This document shows positions 34,075 through 42,243 of a DNA stretch of 48,241 nt, piece by piece. The DNA is from JAJZQD01 sp021847735 (GTDB lineage: Bacteria; Bacillota; Thermincolia; Thermincolales; UBA2595). Within the stretch, counting starts at the first letter, position 1. The number at the start of each line of letters is the position of its first letter. A program made the position numbers and the translations under genes. The stretch spans positions 1-48,241 of the forward strand of contig DAHVYW010000089.1 in the NCBI GenBank assembly GCA_027324025.1. Reading direction: 5' to 3'. A model generated the notes under the pieces. That model was not told the origin of the DNA. It did no database searches and was given only the letters and a program-made list of their open reading frames with translations.

Positions 34075-34293
34075 AGCCATCCTCCTTTATTTTCAACTTA
34101 AACCGCTTTTTACTATTTTGTTTAGTATTAGTACATGTAGTATTTTTGATAATTATGGCCCCCCGGTTGCTGTCCAAATGGGCCTGTCAGAGAAGGGCCG
34201 CCCTATCCAATAATTTTTCAACTTAATTTTAAACTTTCCCGGGAACAACTGCAATAACATTTTTCTGTGTGAAGTGGTTTGTGAATTGCAAGT

Positions 34294-34845
34294 CTAAACA
34301 AACACCATACCCATAAAATTGAGCTCTGACTCAACCGGCCATTGAATATTCACGCCAAGCTTCCGGGCTATGGTTGTTATATCGATACCAAAGCCCGTTA
34401 TACCGGGATGCGCTTTCAGCGGGTGCCTACACGGTTCACCGGAAGGCGGGCATTGGTCACACAGTTTACAGCCTCCCACGGTAAGACCAAAGGACAGGTG
34501 ATTGATGTTGGCACAGGCAATTTTTTCGAATTTCCCGATTGCTGCCATGAGTTCATTTTGTGGTATGTGACGCTTTACCTCGGAAATGATTTCTTCAGTC
34601 AACGGGATTGTCAAAACGACCAAAACCCCGCCCCTGTACTGGGAAAGGGCCGTACGAATAAAATCCAGGTCAGGTAGGTTAGGGGGACAGAACTTGTTGC
34701 GCCCGTAGTTGGGACACGGTGGAATCATGCATTTCAGACGGACTCTTTCCTCAACTTGGATATCTGCCATATGGAACGGCAGAACTTTAATCCTGGGGTC
34801 GCTATTCTCTTTTTCGAGCAGTGAGACCAGATTACTGACTGACAT
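34294..34845 (-). CDS. DUF2284 Cys-rich putative metal-binding protein, paralog 2
   Basis: A 183-residue relative of the protein at 28365-28925. It carries CMIPPCPNYGRNKFCPPN near residues 38-55 and CKLCDQCPPSGEPCRHP near 130-146, then HPGITGFGIDI. The same eight Cys positions in both copies point to a shared metal or Fe-S site. The function is unknown. The ATG follows AGGAGG by 8 bases. Copy 2 of the 59-bp two-hairpin repeat lies 32 bases upstream. Confidence 0.82.
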   Translation of the reverse strand: MSVSNLVSLLEKENSDPRIKVLPFHMADIQVEERVRLKCMIPPCPNYGRNKFCPPNLPDLDFIRTALSQYRGGVLVVLTIPLTEEIISEVKRHIPQNELMAAIGKFEKIACANINHLSFGLTVGGCKLCDQCPPSGEPCRHPLKAHPGITGFGIDITTIARKLGVNIQWPVESELNFMGMVFV

Positions 34846-34876
34846 TATTTTCGCCTCCTTGAATTATGGAAAATAA

Positions 34877-34935
34877 AATCGGAAGGTTTGCGGATGCAAA
34901 CCATCCTACTAGATGGGCAGGCACATAGGTGCCTC
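34877..34935. repeat. 59-bp two-hairpin repeat, copy 2
   Basis: This differs from 16932-16990 at two positions. It begins at the stop codon of the DUF1638 gene (overlapping it by two bases) and ends 32 bases before the DUF2284 start. Both copies are in the same orientation relative to the gene downstream on the minus strand. Confidence 0.85.
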
Positions 34936-35620
34936 ATGCTCCCTGAATGTGGAGTTGTTCACCCTCGGTCAGGAACTCCTCCTCATTTATCACCCCGTGG
35001 GCCGGGATTAAGACGAAGTGTTCCTTGTCCCAGGGGCCGAACAGGAGTTTTTTCAGGTACTCGAGGCTGCCGGGCATCTCAACGCACGGTAGTTGAAGAG
35101 TCCCGCCAAAGTCCTTGGTTTTCTGAAGAGTTGTGGCGGCCCGCGGGTGGCCAGTGTGAATATACATCAGGCGGTTGTAGTGTTCAAACATCATGTGGAA
35201 GACTCGCAGCGCCCTTTTGGGGCCGAATTCAGCACAGCTCCGTTCATATTCCGGAATCATCATACGTTCCCCTTCAACCCACCCACCCGAAAAATAGAAG
35301 GTCTGGTTGTTTTCCTGCTGAAAAGTATTGTACCTGGCTTTTGAACCAAGCAGAACCGGTATGCAGTCATGAACCCGGGGCATTACCATAGGGCAGTCCG
35401 GGGCCTTGATTCCTGTCAGGGACGACCCGCACAACCCAAAGCCGAGAATTACCAGGGAATAACCTGATGTCTGGTCCAATACCCGCTGAATTTCCTGGTG
35501 CAGCTTAGCAGGATGAAGGTGCAAACCCATCGATATAAATTCTAACTCCGTGTCAGGAGGAGGTGTCAGGGAAAGCACCTCTTCTTTGAACACATCGCAG
35601 CAGAGGAATTTCTTTGTCAC
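34934..35620 (-). CDS. DUF1638 family protein
   Basis: A 228-residue cytoplasmic protein of unknown function. Recognisable family features are an N-terminal KKFLCCDVFKEEV, the LVILGFGLCGSSLTGI segment, and MPRVHDCIPVLLGSKARY with a Cys and His that could bind metal. As I recall, DUF1638 genes often sit beside corrinoid methyltransferase genes in methanogens and anaerobic Firmicutes; here it heads the accessory cluster, which fits. GTG start at 35618-35620 after GAGGTGGGG. The last codon and stop touch the 59-bp repeat. Confidence 0.8.
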   Translation of the reverse strand: MTKKFLCCDVFKEEVLSLTPPPDTELEFISMGLHLHPAKLHQEIQRVLDQTSGYSLVILGFGLCGSSLTGIKAPDCPMVMPRVHDCIPVLLGSKARYNTFQQENNQTFYFSGGWVEGERMMIPEYERSCAEFGPKRALRVFHMMFEHYNRLMYIHTGHPRAATTLQKTKDFGGTLQLPCVEMPGSLEYLKKLLFGPWDKEHFVLIPAHGVINEEEFLTEGEQLHIQGA

Positions 35621-35703
35621 TTGGCCCCACCTCTTCTAATTAGTAATTACAGCAAAGCCGGAGGTTTGTATGCGGCCCCCCGGCGGTATTTTCACAAAGC
35701 AGT

Positions 35704-36498
35704 TTATAGGAATCGTTCGATTATCTCGATTACACCCTTGTATGACTGGTTATTACATACATAATCCGCACTCGCTTTTAACTCCTCAGGTGCATTGGCC
35801 ACTGCAGCCCCAAGCCCGGCGACCCCAAGCATTTCCAGGTCGTTCCAGCCGTCTCCGACCGCGATAACCTCCTGAAGGCTTATCCCCAGCCGTTCGCAGA
35901 GGTTAACCAGGGCCGTTCCTTTGGAAACTGCGGGATGGTTGATATCAATAAAAAATGGCTTGGAGTTTGCCAAGTATACCTTCTCACCAAAGTGTTCCCG
36001 TAAAATTCCTGTCAGCCGGCAAATTTCCGCTTCCCGGTCACGGATCACAACCATAGTCGGGTCTTCGGTAACTACTTCTTCCAAAGGTACCCTGGTAATA
36101 AAATTAATCCTTAATGCCTCCGAGTATCTTTTGGAAGTCTCTTCCGGGGCATCTGTATAAAAATTATCCCTTATATTTACAAATCTTTGGGCTGAACCGC
36201 CGCCGGTAAGCATTAGGGCCTCGACGGCCAAATCCCTGGCCAGGGGAAGATGACAGATAAGTTCGCCTGTCCCCGGGTCCCTAACTACCGCGCCGTTAGA
36301 AGCAATGACCGGCAGACAAACCGCCAGATCCCTTACAAACGGCAAAGCAGAAGGATACAGCCGGCCGGTAGCCACCACCAGTTCAACACCCTTCGCCCTG
36401 CCCTCATTTATCGATGACAGTAGTTCGGGCATCACCCTGTATGTGTCGTCAAGTAAAGTCCCATCGAGGTCAGCAGCAATTAACCTGAACTTTGGCAT
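35704..36498 (-). CDS. Cof-type HAD-superfamily phosphatase
   Basis: A 264-residue class IIB HAD hydrolase. Motif I is AADLDGTLLDD, motif II is VVATGR, motif III is the Lys in VSKGTALVNL, and motif IV is AVGDGWNDLEML. Such enzymes dephosphorylate sugar phosphates, nucleotides or cofactor intermediates, and the substrate cannot be read from sequence. It follows cbiC by 39 bases on the same strand, so co-transcription with the corrin operon is likely; whether it acts in cobamide assembly is open. Confidence 0.92.
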   Translation of the reverse strand: MPKFRLIAADLDGTLLDDTYRVMPELLSSINEGRAKGVELVVATGRLYPSALPFVRDLAVCLPVIASNGAVVRDPGTGELICHLPLARDLAVEALMLTGGGSAQRFVNIRDNFYTDAPEETSKRYSEALRINFITRVPLEEVVTEDPTMVVIRDREAEICRLTGILREHFGEKVYLANSKPFFIDINHPAVSKGTALVNLCERLGISLQEVIAVGDGWNDLEMLGVAGLGAAVANAPEELKASADYVCNNQSYKGVIEIIERFL

Positions 36499-36537
36499 CA
36501 GTTGATTCCCCTGTTCTCAAATTAATACCCGGCTATC

Positions 36538-37158
36538 CTAAACCATTTTCATCAGTGCATTCAAAGCCGCTACGGCAATGGTGCTGCCGCCCCTGGTTCC
36601 GGACACGGTTATATACGGTACGGGTGTCTCCATTAGCATTTCCTTTGATTCCTTGGCTCCCACAAACCCCACCGGTGTCCCTACAACCAAAGCGGGTTTG
36701 AGTACACCGGCCCTGATCATCGCACACAGTTCAAAAAGAGCTGTGGGTGCGTTGCCAATGGCAATTATGCCTCCGTCAAGTCTGGGGGCAGCCTTGGCTA
36801 TAGCGATCATGGCCCTGGTCCTGCCGGTTCTTTTAGCCTCTGCCACCACTTCCGGGTCTTTAATCAGGCACATGGTTTCCACCCCGAGCTGGGCCAATCT
36901 GATGGGGTTTATCCCGGATTGCAGCATCTGCACATCGGTAAATACGGGTCTCCCTGCCCTGAAGGCCTCCAGTCCTGCTTCCACGGCATCGGGGTGAATT
37001 TTTATCAGTTCGGCAATATCCGGGTCCCCGGTTGTGTGAACTATTCTTTTGATTATCTGCCTTTCACCTTCGGGCAGTTGTTTCAGCATCGGCAGACAGG
37101 ATTCAATGATTTCCATGCTAGTGTCTTCAATTGCCGTGGGGTCTTTAATAAATTCCAC
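36538..37158 (-). CDS. cbiC: cobalt-precorrin-8 methylmutase CbiC
   Basis: A 206-residue enzyme that shifts the C11 methyl to C12, yielding cobyrinate. The catalytic His is in IVHTTGDPDIAEL, and VGTPVGFVGAKESKE and TRGGSTIAVAALNAL are family hallmarks. The start is GTG at 37156-37158, one base after the cbiX stop (TGA-A-GTG), behind GGAGG. It is the last ring-modifying step and the last cbi gene of the run; cbiA, cbiP and cbiB are not in the window. Confidence 0.97.
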   Translation of the reverse strand: MEFIKDPTAIEDTSMEIIESCLPMLKQLPEGERQIIKRIVHTTGDPDIAELIKIHPDAVEAGLEAFRAGRPVFTDVQMLQSGINPIRLAQLGVETMCLIKDPEVVAEAKRTGRTRAMIAIAKAAPRLDGGIIAIGNAPTALFELCAMIRAGVLKPALVVGTPVGFVGAKESKEMLMETPVPYITVSGTRGGSTIAVAALNALMKMV

Positions 37159-37159
37159 T

Positions 37160-37525
37160 TCAAGAGACCTCCTTAATTCTGTCGAGGACTATGTCAACCA
37201 GTCTGTGGTCCGCACCCAGGTGGTTGGCCAGAACAATTTCCACACCCGGATTCTTTGCCTTTTCCTGCTCGATAACCGCCGGAATGTCTTCCTGCATATG
37301 AATTCCATTGTAGAGAAAAAAGGGCACAATCACTATTTTGTTGGCACCCAGATCTATAGCCTGATCCAAGGCTTCAGGCAGGTCCGGTTTGTTAAACTGC
37401 AGGGAAGCTACCAATACAATTTCACAACTTGATTTGGTTTTGACCATTTCCCCATATTTTTTTAACGTTTCCAAAGCCTGCGGGGCCTTGCTTCCATGCC
37501 CCAACACAATAATACCCATATTCAT
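37160..37525 (-). CDS. cbiX: sirohydrochlorin cobaltochelatase, short form CbiX(S)
   Basis: A 121-residue class II chelatase that inserts cobalt into sirohydrochlorin to open the anaerobic B12 branch. His10 (VLGHGS) and His76 (NGIHMQEDI) are the metal-binding pair. Its size matches the small, homodimeric CbiX form rather than the ~300-residue long form. ATG at 37523-37525 behind GGGGGAG, 16 bases after cbiJ. Confidence 0.93.
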   Translation of the reverse strand: MNMGIIVLGHGSKAPQALETLKKYGEMVKTKSSCEIVLVASLQFNKPDLPEALDQAIDLGANKIVIVPFFLYNGIHMQEDIPAVIEQEKAKNPGVEIVLANHLGADHRLVDIVLDRIKEVS

Positions 37526-37541
37526 GTTGGTCTCCCCCTAT

Positions 37542-38315
37542 TTACTTTGATATCATCTTTTTAACCAGTTCTAAAATTTCCGGAATGTTGTCTGTGACCG
37601 GCCCATTGCCGCTCTCTGGCCTGCTGACAATTACCACCGGAATGTTTAGCCGGGCAGCAGCCGCCAGTTTTGTGTCAGTCCCGCCCGTGTGCCCGCTGTC
37701 CTTGGTAACAAGCACGCCGGCCCCATACTCCCGTAACATCGCCAGGTTCATTTCCAGGCTGAAGGGGCCCTGGACAGCTATAATGTCCCTTGAAGCAATC
37801 CCCAGGGCGGAACACTGTTCAAGCACCTTAGAATCAGGCAGCACCCTTGCCACCACCCTGCTGCCCCGCACCTTACCTGCTTTAAGGAAGGGCTCCAGGT
37901 TTTTACTGCCAATAGTCAAAAAAACCGTTTCTCCTAAGGTGGTCGATAATTCCGCCGCTTCACCGTAGCTTTTGACCCTGTATACCCCCGGGTCGTTAGT
38001 CTCATTTGAAACCGGCGGCCTTTCATACCTGATGTACGGTATACAGTTGGCCTGTGCCGTCTTCCAGGCTGTCTCGGTGATTACATAGGCATATGGGTGG
38101 GTAGCATCAACAATCAGCTGAATACCGCGGTCACGAATCAGTTGTTCCAGTTCCAAGGCGTCAAGCCTCCCCACCAGCACCTCCACTGGGGTGTTTTGCG
38201 GGATCATCTCCGCACCGTACCCGGAAACAACAGTTACCAGGGCTTTGAAACCGAGACGGGCTACAGCATCTGCAATTTCCCGCCCCTCAAGAGTGCCGCC
38301 TAAAATTAGAATCAT
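37542..38315 (-). CDS. cbiJ: cobalt-precorrin-6A reductase CbiJ
   Basis: A 257-residue NAD(P)H-dependent reductase (CobK/CbiJ). The N-terminal MILILGGTLEGREIADAV, DATHPYA and the C-terminal VVTKDSGHTGGTDTKL are family signatures. The ATG overlaps the cbiH stop by four bases (ATGA). It reduces the macrocycle before the CbiT/CbiE methylations. Confidence 0.95.
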   Translation of the reverse strand: MILILGGTLEGREIADAVARLGFKALVTVVSGYGAEMIPQNTPVEVLVGRLDALELEQLIRDRGIQLIVDATHPYAYVITETAWKTAQANCIPYIRYERPPVSNETNDPGVYRVKSYGEAAELSTTLGETVFLTIGSKNLEPFLKAGKVRGSRVVARVLPDSKVLEQCSALGIASRDIIAVQGPFSLEMNLAMLREYGAGVLVTKDSGHTGGTDTKLAAAARLNIPVVIVSRPESGNGPVTDNIPEILELVKKMISK

Positions 38316-39139
38316 ACATCATATCCCCTCGGGGTTATCATAAAGCGTTCAGTATGGTATGTTTGGCTGTTGCCGATTAACACGACGGTAAACATATCTA
38401 TGTCGTGTTCCAGGAAATGTGCCAGGTCCGTCCTGGTGACTTCTTCACCGCGGCGCTTGGCGTTGCGGACAATGCCAACAGCTGTTAGTGATGACCTGTG
38501 CTTAAGAAAAATCTCCCTGGTTTTTTTTATTTGTTCTGTCCTTTTTTTGCTCACAGGGTTGTAAATAACTGTTACGAAATCAGCCTGGGCCGCCGCTTCC
38601 AACCTCTTTTCGATAACCTCCCAGGGGGTCATCAGGTCACTAAGGCTGATTACGGCAAAGTCGTGCATTAGGGCCGCCCCCAGTGAGGCTGCCGCAGCAT
38701 TGGCAGAACTGATTCCAGGTACAATTTCCACCTCGAACCCAAGGATTACCCCCTGTTTTTCCACCAGCTCCAGGGTAATGCCGGCCATCCCGTAAATTCC
38801 CGGGTCACCGCTGCTAATTACCGCAACATACTGTCCGGCGGAAGCCCTTTCAATGGCCAGGAGGCTTCTTTCAACTTCCCTGGTCATCCCTGAACTAATT
38901 ACTTCTTTGCCCTCGGTGAGGTCACCTAGAAGTTCAATATAAGTCTTATATCCGATGATTACCTCTGCTTCCTTGATTACCTTATATGCCCGGAGGCTCA
39001 TCTGGTCTATGTCACCGGGGCCTATTCCGACTACTGCCAGTCTGCCTCGGCTATTGCTACCGTCACTTTTTTGTATTTTGTTTTCGGCATTATCAACCCG
39101 GAGGTCTCCCCCGCACCCAGTATCGCCGCTGGCTCGCAT
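38312..39139 (-). CDS. cbiH: cobalt-precorrin-3 C17-methyltransferase CbiH
   Basis: A class III SAM methyltransferase that drives ring contraction. The core begins RLAVVGIGPGDIDQMSLRAY and contains YVAVISSGDPGIYGMAG and VTVIYNPVSKKR. The open frame up to ATG 39139 would add ~31 residues of non-family sequence and overlap cbiG by 109 bases. The family normally starts at the RLAVVG strand, where the only candidate codon is CTG, about 4 bases after GAGG. The true start is therefore unsettled: a long overlap or a non-AUG start. Confidence 0.93.
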   Translation of the reverse strand: MRASGDTGCGGDLRVDNAENKIQKSDGSNSRGRLAVVGIGPGDIDQMSLRAYKVIKEAEVIIGYKTYIELLGDLTEGKEVISSGMTREVERSLLAIERASAGQYVAVISSGDPGIYGMAGITLELVEKQGVILGFEVEIVPGISSANAAAASLGAALMHDFAVISLSDLMTPWEVIEKRLEAAAQADFVTVIYNPVSKKRTEQIKKTREIFLKHRSSLTAVGIVRNAKRRGEEVTRTDLAHFLEHDIDMFTVVLIGNSQTYHTERFMITPRGYDV

Positions 39140-40113
39140 ACACCACCAACTCCAATCTTGTCATCTACTAATTCTGAAAAACCAAAGTAATTTCCACGTT
39201 CCTTTAATATCAACCGGATGGCCTGCCTGGTAAAGAATTCAACAGGTAGGTTCAATTCCCCGGCAGCATCCAAAAGCCCCTGCTCATCACTTTTTATGTC
39301 TATGCTGGCCAGGCTGCGGACTGCAGCCTGGGCCCGGCCTGATTCCTCCAGAGCCTTGGTAATCGCGTCTTTTACTTCCTGTACAGTCACACCCCTACGG
39401 CAGCCTACACCTATACACAGGTTTTGCGGCCTGAGGAAAAGGGTCCCCAGCGGAAAACTCCCTGCCGTCCTATTGGTCACCAGAACTACCCGTCCCTCTT
39501 CGCCGCGGCTGGGAGCATATTCGGCGAAATCCCTGACTTTGAGATTGCCTGTAGATTCCATATCAAGGGGAACCTCACTGTAAACTAAAACCTCGTCGCC
39601 ATTCACTATGGCGGCATTTACGTTCTTGACCAGTTCAAAAGGTTCCACCAGCCAACCGCGCTCCTGGGCCAGCATTTCAATGGCCGGGAGCCTGTTGACA
39701 TCAGTAGCCGTGGTGATAACTGGGTTTGCTCCAAGTCCGTTGGCTATCTGGATGGTTAGGGCGTTGGCCCCGCCCCAGTGGCCTGAAAGCACGCTGATAA
39801 CATTTTGACCGAGTTCATCGGCTGCAACTATGGCCGGGTCACTGGTCTTACCTTTCAGATGAGGGGCAATCAGGCGGACCACAATACCAAGAGCCATAAT
39901 ACAGACAATACCCTGGTACTGGGAGAACAATTCCTGGAAGAGTTCGCGCAGCGGTTTGCGGTAGGGGTGACGCTGCCCTTCTATCTGCAGCAGGGAAAAT
40001 TTGCCGGGCAGGTACAAAACGGTTTCCTGATTACCGCTTTCTGCCAACACAGCCGCAATCCTTTCAGCCAGCTTGATTCCCTTTTTCGTTGCGGCTACAA
40101 CAGCAATTTTCAA
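39031..40113 (-). CDS. cbiG: cobalt-precorrin-5A hydrolase CbiG
   Basis: A 360-residue enzyme that opens the delta-lactone and releases acetaldehyde. The N-terminal domain starts KIAVVAATKKGIKLAERI, the central part has VVRLIAPHLKGKTSDPAIV and LSGHWGGAN, and the C-terminal domain has GVGCRRGVTVQEVKDAI and GVGGVCEPAAILGAG. The start is TTG at 40111-40113 (site GGAGG), overlapping the cbiF stop as TTGA. Its 3' end overlaps the possible N-terminal extension of cbiH. Confidence 0.96.
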   Translation of the reverse strand: MKIAVVAATKKGIKLAERIAAVLAESGNQETVLYLPGKFSLLQIEGQRHPYRKPLRELFQELFSQYQGIVCIMALGIVVRLIAPHLKGKTSDPAIVAADELGQNVISVLSGHWGGANALTIQIANGLGANPVITTATDVNRLPAIEMLAQERGWLVEPFELVKNVNAAIVNGDEVLVYSEVPLDMESTGNLKVRDFAEYAPSRGEEGRVVLVTNRTAGSFPLGTLFLRPQNLCIGVGCRRGVTVQEVKDAITKALEESGRAQAAVRSLASIDIKSDEQGLLDAAGELNLPVEFFTRQAIRLILKERGNYFGFSELVDDKIGVGGVCEPAAILGAGETSGLIMPKTKYKKVTVAIAEADWQ

Positions 40114-40880
40114 CTTTTACCCTCCCGGTAACCGTGGGTAAACCCAGGGTCGTAGAGTTTCGATTTTTCATATTGTCCCCGGAATACGTCGCCCACGATG
40201 ATAAGGGCTGTTTTCGAGATTCCGGCCGCTGTCACTTTGTCCGCAATATCCCCAAGTGTCCCCCGGACAACTTTTTGTTCGGGCCATGACGCTTTTTGGA
40301 TAACTGCAACCGGGGTATCTTCCCCATATCCCTGGCGTAATTCGGCTGTTACCTCTGAGATGGCATGAACACTGAGAAAAATACACATGGTAGCACCGTG
40401 TTTGGCTAGTTCTGACAGTCTTTCCCTGTCAGGGACGGGGGTTCTACCCTCCATCCGGGTCAAAATCACGGTCTGGGTTACATCGGGAAGGGTATACTCC
40501 TGCTGCAGGGCCGCAGCAGCGGCCAGAAACGAGCTTACCCCGGGAATGACTTCAAAGGTAATGCCCTTTTGGGTAAGAGCATCCATCTGTTCCTGAATGG
40601 CTCCGTAAATGGCAGGGTCTCCGGTATGAACGCGGGCAATGATTTTCCCTTCCCCGGCACCCCTCTCCATCACCGCCAGGACCTCTCCCAGGTCCATGGA
40701 AGCACTGTTAAAAACCTCTGCATCTTCACTGGCATATCTCAGGATTTCGGGGTTAACCAGGGAACCGGCATAAATTACTATACCTGCCTGCTGGATGGCC
40801 TTAACCCCTTTTAGGGTAATGAGTTCGGGATCCCCGGGTCCGGCTCCGATAAAGTATACTTGTTTCACAGGCTCTTCCAC
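40110..40880 (-). CDS. cbiF: cobalt-precorrin-4 C11-methyltransferase CbiF
   Basis: A 256-residue class III SAM methyltransferase. VYFIGAGPGDPELITLKG is the N-terminal SAM loop, and ARVHTGDPAIYGAIQEQMD and VIPGVSSFLAAAAALQQEYTLP are CobM/CbiF signatures. GTG at 40880 follows AGGA by 7 bases; a second GTG at 40868 would give a neat 4-base GTGA overlap with cbiL. Either is possible. Confidence 0.96.
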   Translation of the reverse strand: MEEPVKQVYFIGAGPGDPELITLKGVKAIQQAGIVIYAGSLVNPEILRYASEDAEVFNSASMDLGEVLAVMERGAGEGKIIARVHTGDPAIYGAIQEQMDALTQKGITFEVIPGVSSFLAAAAALQQEYTLPDVTQTVILTRMEGRTPVPDRERLSELAKHGATMCIFLSVHAISEVTAELRQGYGEDTPVAVIQKASWPEQKVVRGTLGDIADKVTAAGISKTALIIVGDVFRGQYEKSKLYDPGFTHGYREGKS

Positions 40881-41584
40881 CCCGCTTTCCTGACAATTAA
40901 GATAGACATGTAGTCTTTTTCCTTGCCTACCAACCCTTCAATATCGGTGGTATAATACTGGTCTTCATAGCCACAGCGGCTAATATACACGGCCTTACCC
41001 AGTAAGCCCATCTCTTTGAGTAGGCCGGCAACCTCGTCATATAACCGGTTTACTTTCATTAACACGACATTGTCGTACTTTTCCAGGGCTTCCCTGATGG
41101 CCGAAATGCCGTAAGCGGCAGGGATGATTGCCAGTCTTTCATCACCTTCTGTAAGGGGTTCATTAATAAAGGATGAACAGGCCGCAAAGGCGGTAATCCC
41201 GGGAATCGTTTCGATTTCAATATCCTGATGAATTTTTTTGACCCGTTCCAATACATACGCATAAGTGCTGTAAAACATAGGGTCCCCAATGGTGATAAAG
41301 GCTAGTGATTTCCCTTCCCGGGCCTTTTCCGCCATGCTTTCGGTGGCCATATCCCAGTGGCGTTTCAGGGTTTCCTTGTCATGGGTCATGGGGAATAACA
41401 GTTCGAGAATCTCAAATTCCCTGTCAACCATCCCTTTGACAATCAATAAAGCGAGGCTGTCCTTTTCAGCTTTTGATTTGGGAACACAAAGCACATCAAT
41501 CTCTTTCAAAACCCTGCAAGCTTTTACCGTCAGGAGTTCCGGGTCCCCGGGCCCTACTCCTATACCATAGATTTTACCCTTCAT
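40865..41584 (-). CDS. cbiL: cobalt-precorrin-2 C20-methyltransferase CbiL
   Basis: A 239-residue class III SAM methyltransferase making the first methylation after cobalt insertion. KIYGIGVGPGDPELLTVKA, FITIGDPMFYSTYAYVLERV and ETIPGITAFAACSSFINEPL are diagnostic. The ATG follows AGGAG by 6 bases. A 65-base gap to cbiT is the largest inside the biosynthetic part of the operon. Confidence 0.96.
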   Translation of the reverse strand: MKGKIYGIGVGPGDPELLTVKACRVLKEIDVLCVPKSKAEKDSLALLIVKGMVDREFEILELLFPMTHDKETLKRHWDMATESMAEKAREGKSLAFITIGDPMFYSTYAYVLERVKKIHQDIEIETIPGITAFAACSSFINEPLTEGDERLAIIPAAYGISAIREALEKYDNVVLMKVNRLYDEVAGLLKEMGLLGKAVYISRCGYEDQYYTTDIEGLVGKEKDYMSILIVRKAGWKSL

Positions 41585-41649
41585 GAAATGCTCCTTTCGC
41601 TGCTATATAGTGTCTATGTTCCTAATGTTTTCCGGGTTCTCCGTATTTC

Positions 41650-42243
41650 CTACTTCTCCCCACTAATAACAAATACAGGGTTGTGGCTTTTAAACATGTG
41701 AAGCCTTCCGACATCGACAGTCTTGGCCACATTAACCTGAGCAATATCTATATCCCTGAAATCAAGTTTCTTGAGCATATCCACCGCAGTAACGAGGGTT
41801 TCCAAAACTACTGCATTAATGACCAACCGGCCACCTATTGGTAGTTTCCCATGCACGTACTCTATAATCTCCACTAGGTTTCCGCCGCTCCCGCCGATAA
41901 AAACACGGTCCGGACAGGGCAGTTCATGCAGGACCTGGGGGGCCATCCCACAGCATACAGTAACATTGTCGGTCCCGAATAACGCGGTGTTCTGTTTAAT
42001 CAGGTCCACGGCTTCGTCTTCTTTTTCCACGGCATACACTTTTCCGCCGGTCACCGTCAAAGCCGCCTCTACGGAAATTGAACCTGTTCCGGCTCCGATG
42101 TCCCAGATGATGTGATTGTCCTGCAGCCTTGCCTTGGCAACAGTAACTGCCCTTACTTCTGACTTGGTCATGGGAATCTTGGCCCTTACAAACATTTCGT
42201 CAGGTATTCCACCTGTTTTATACACCCATATGTTGCTACTCAT
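41650..42243 (-). CDS. cbiT: cobalt-precorrin-6B C15-methyltransferase/decarboxylase CbiT
   Basis: A 197-residue class I SAM methyltransferase. GIPDEMFVRAKIPMTKSEVR opens the family, and WDIGAGTGSISVEAAL is the SAM-binding loop. CbiT and CbiE are separate here, whereas CobL is a fusion in the aerobic pathway. The ATG overlaps the cbiE stop by 8 bases. Confidence 0.96.
   Translation of the reverse strand: MSSNIWVYKTGGIPDEMFVRAKIPMTKSEVRAVTVAKARLQDNHIIWDIGAGTGSISVEAALTVTGGKVYAVEKEDEAVDLIKQNTALFGTDNVTVCCGMAPQVLHELPCPDRVFIGGSGGNLVEIIEYVHGKLPIGGRLVINAVVLETLVTAVDMLKKLDFRDIDIAQVNVAKTVDVGRLHMFKSHNPVFVISGEK

Noticed and set aside
16932..34935. CRISPR array or leader repeats
   Set aside because: The repeats are two or three dispersed copies many kilobases apart with no regular spacers and no cas gene.
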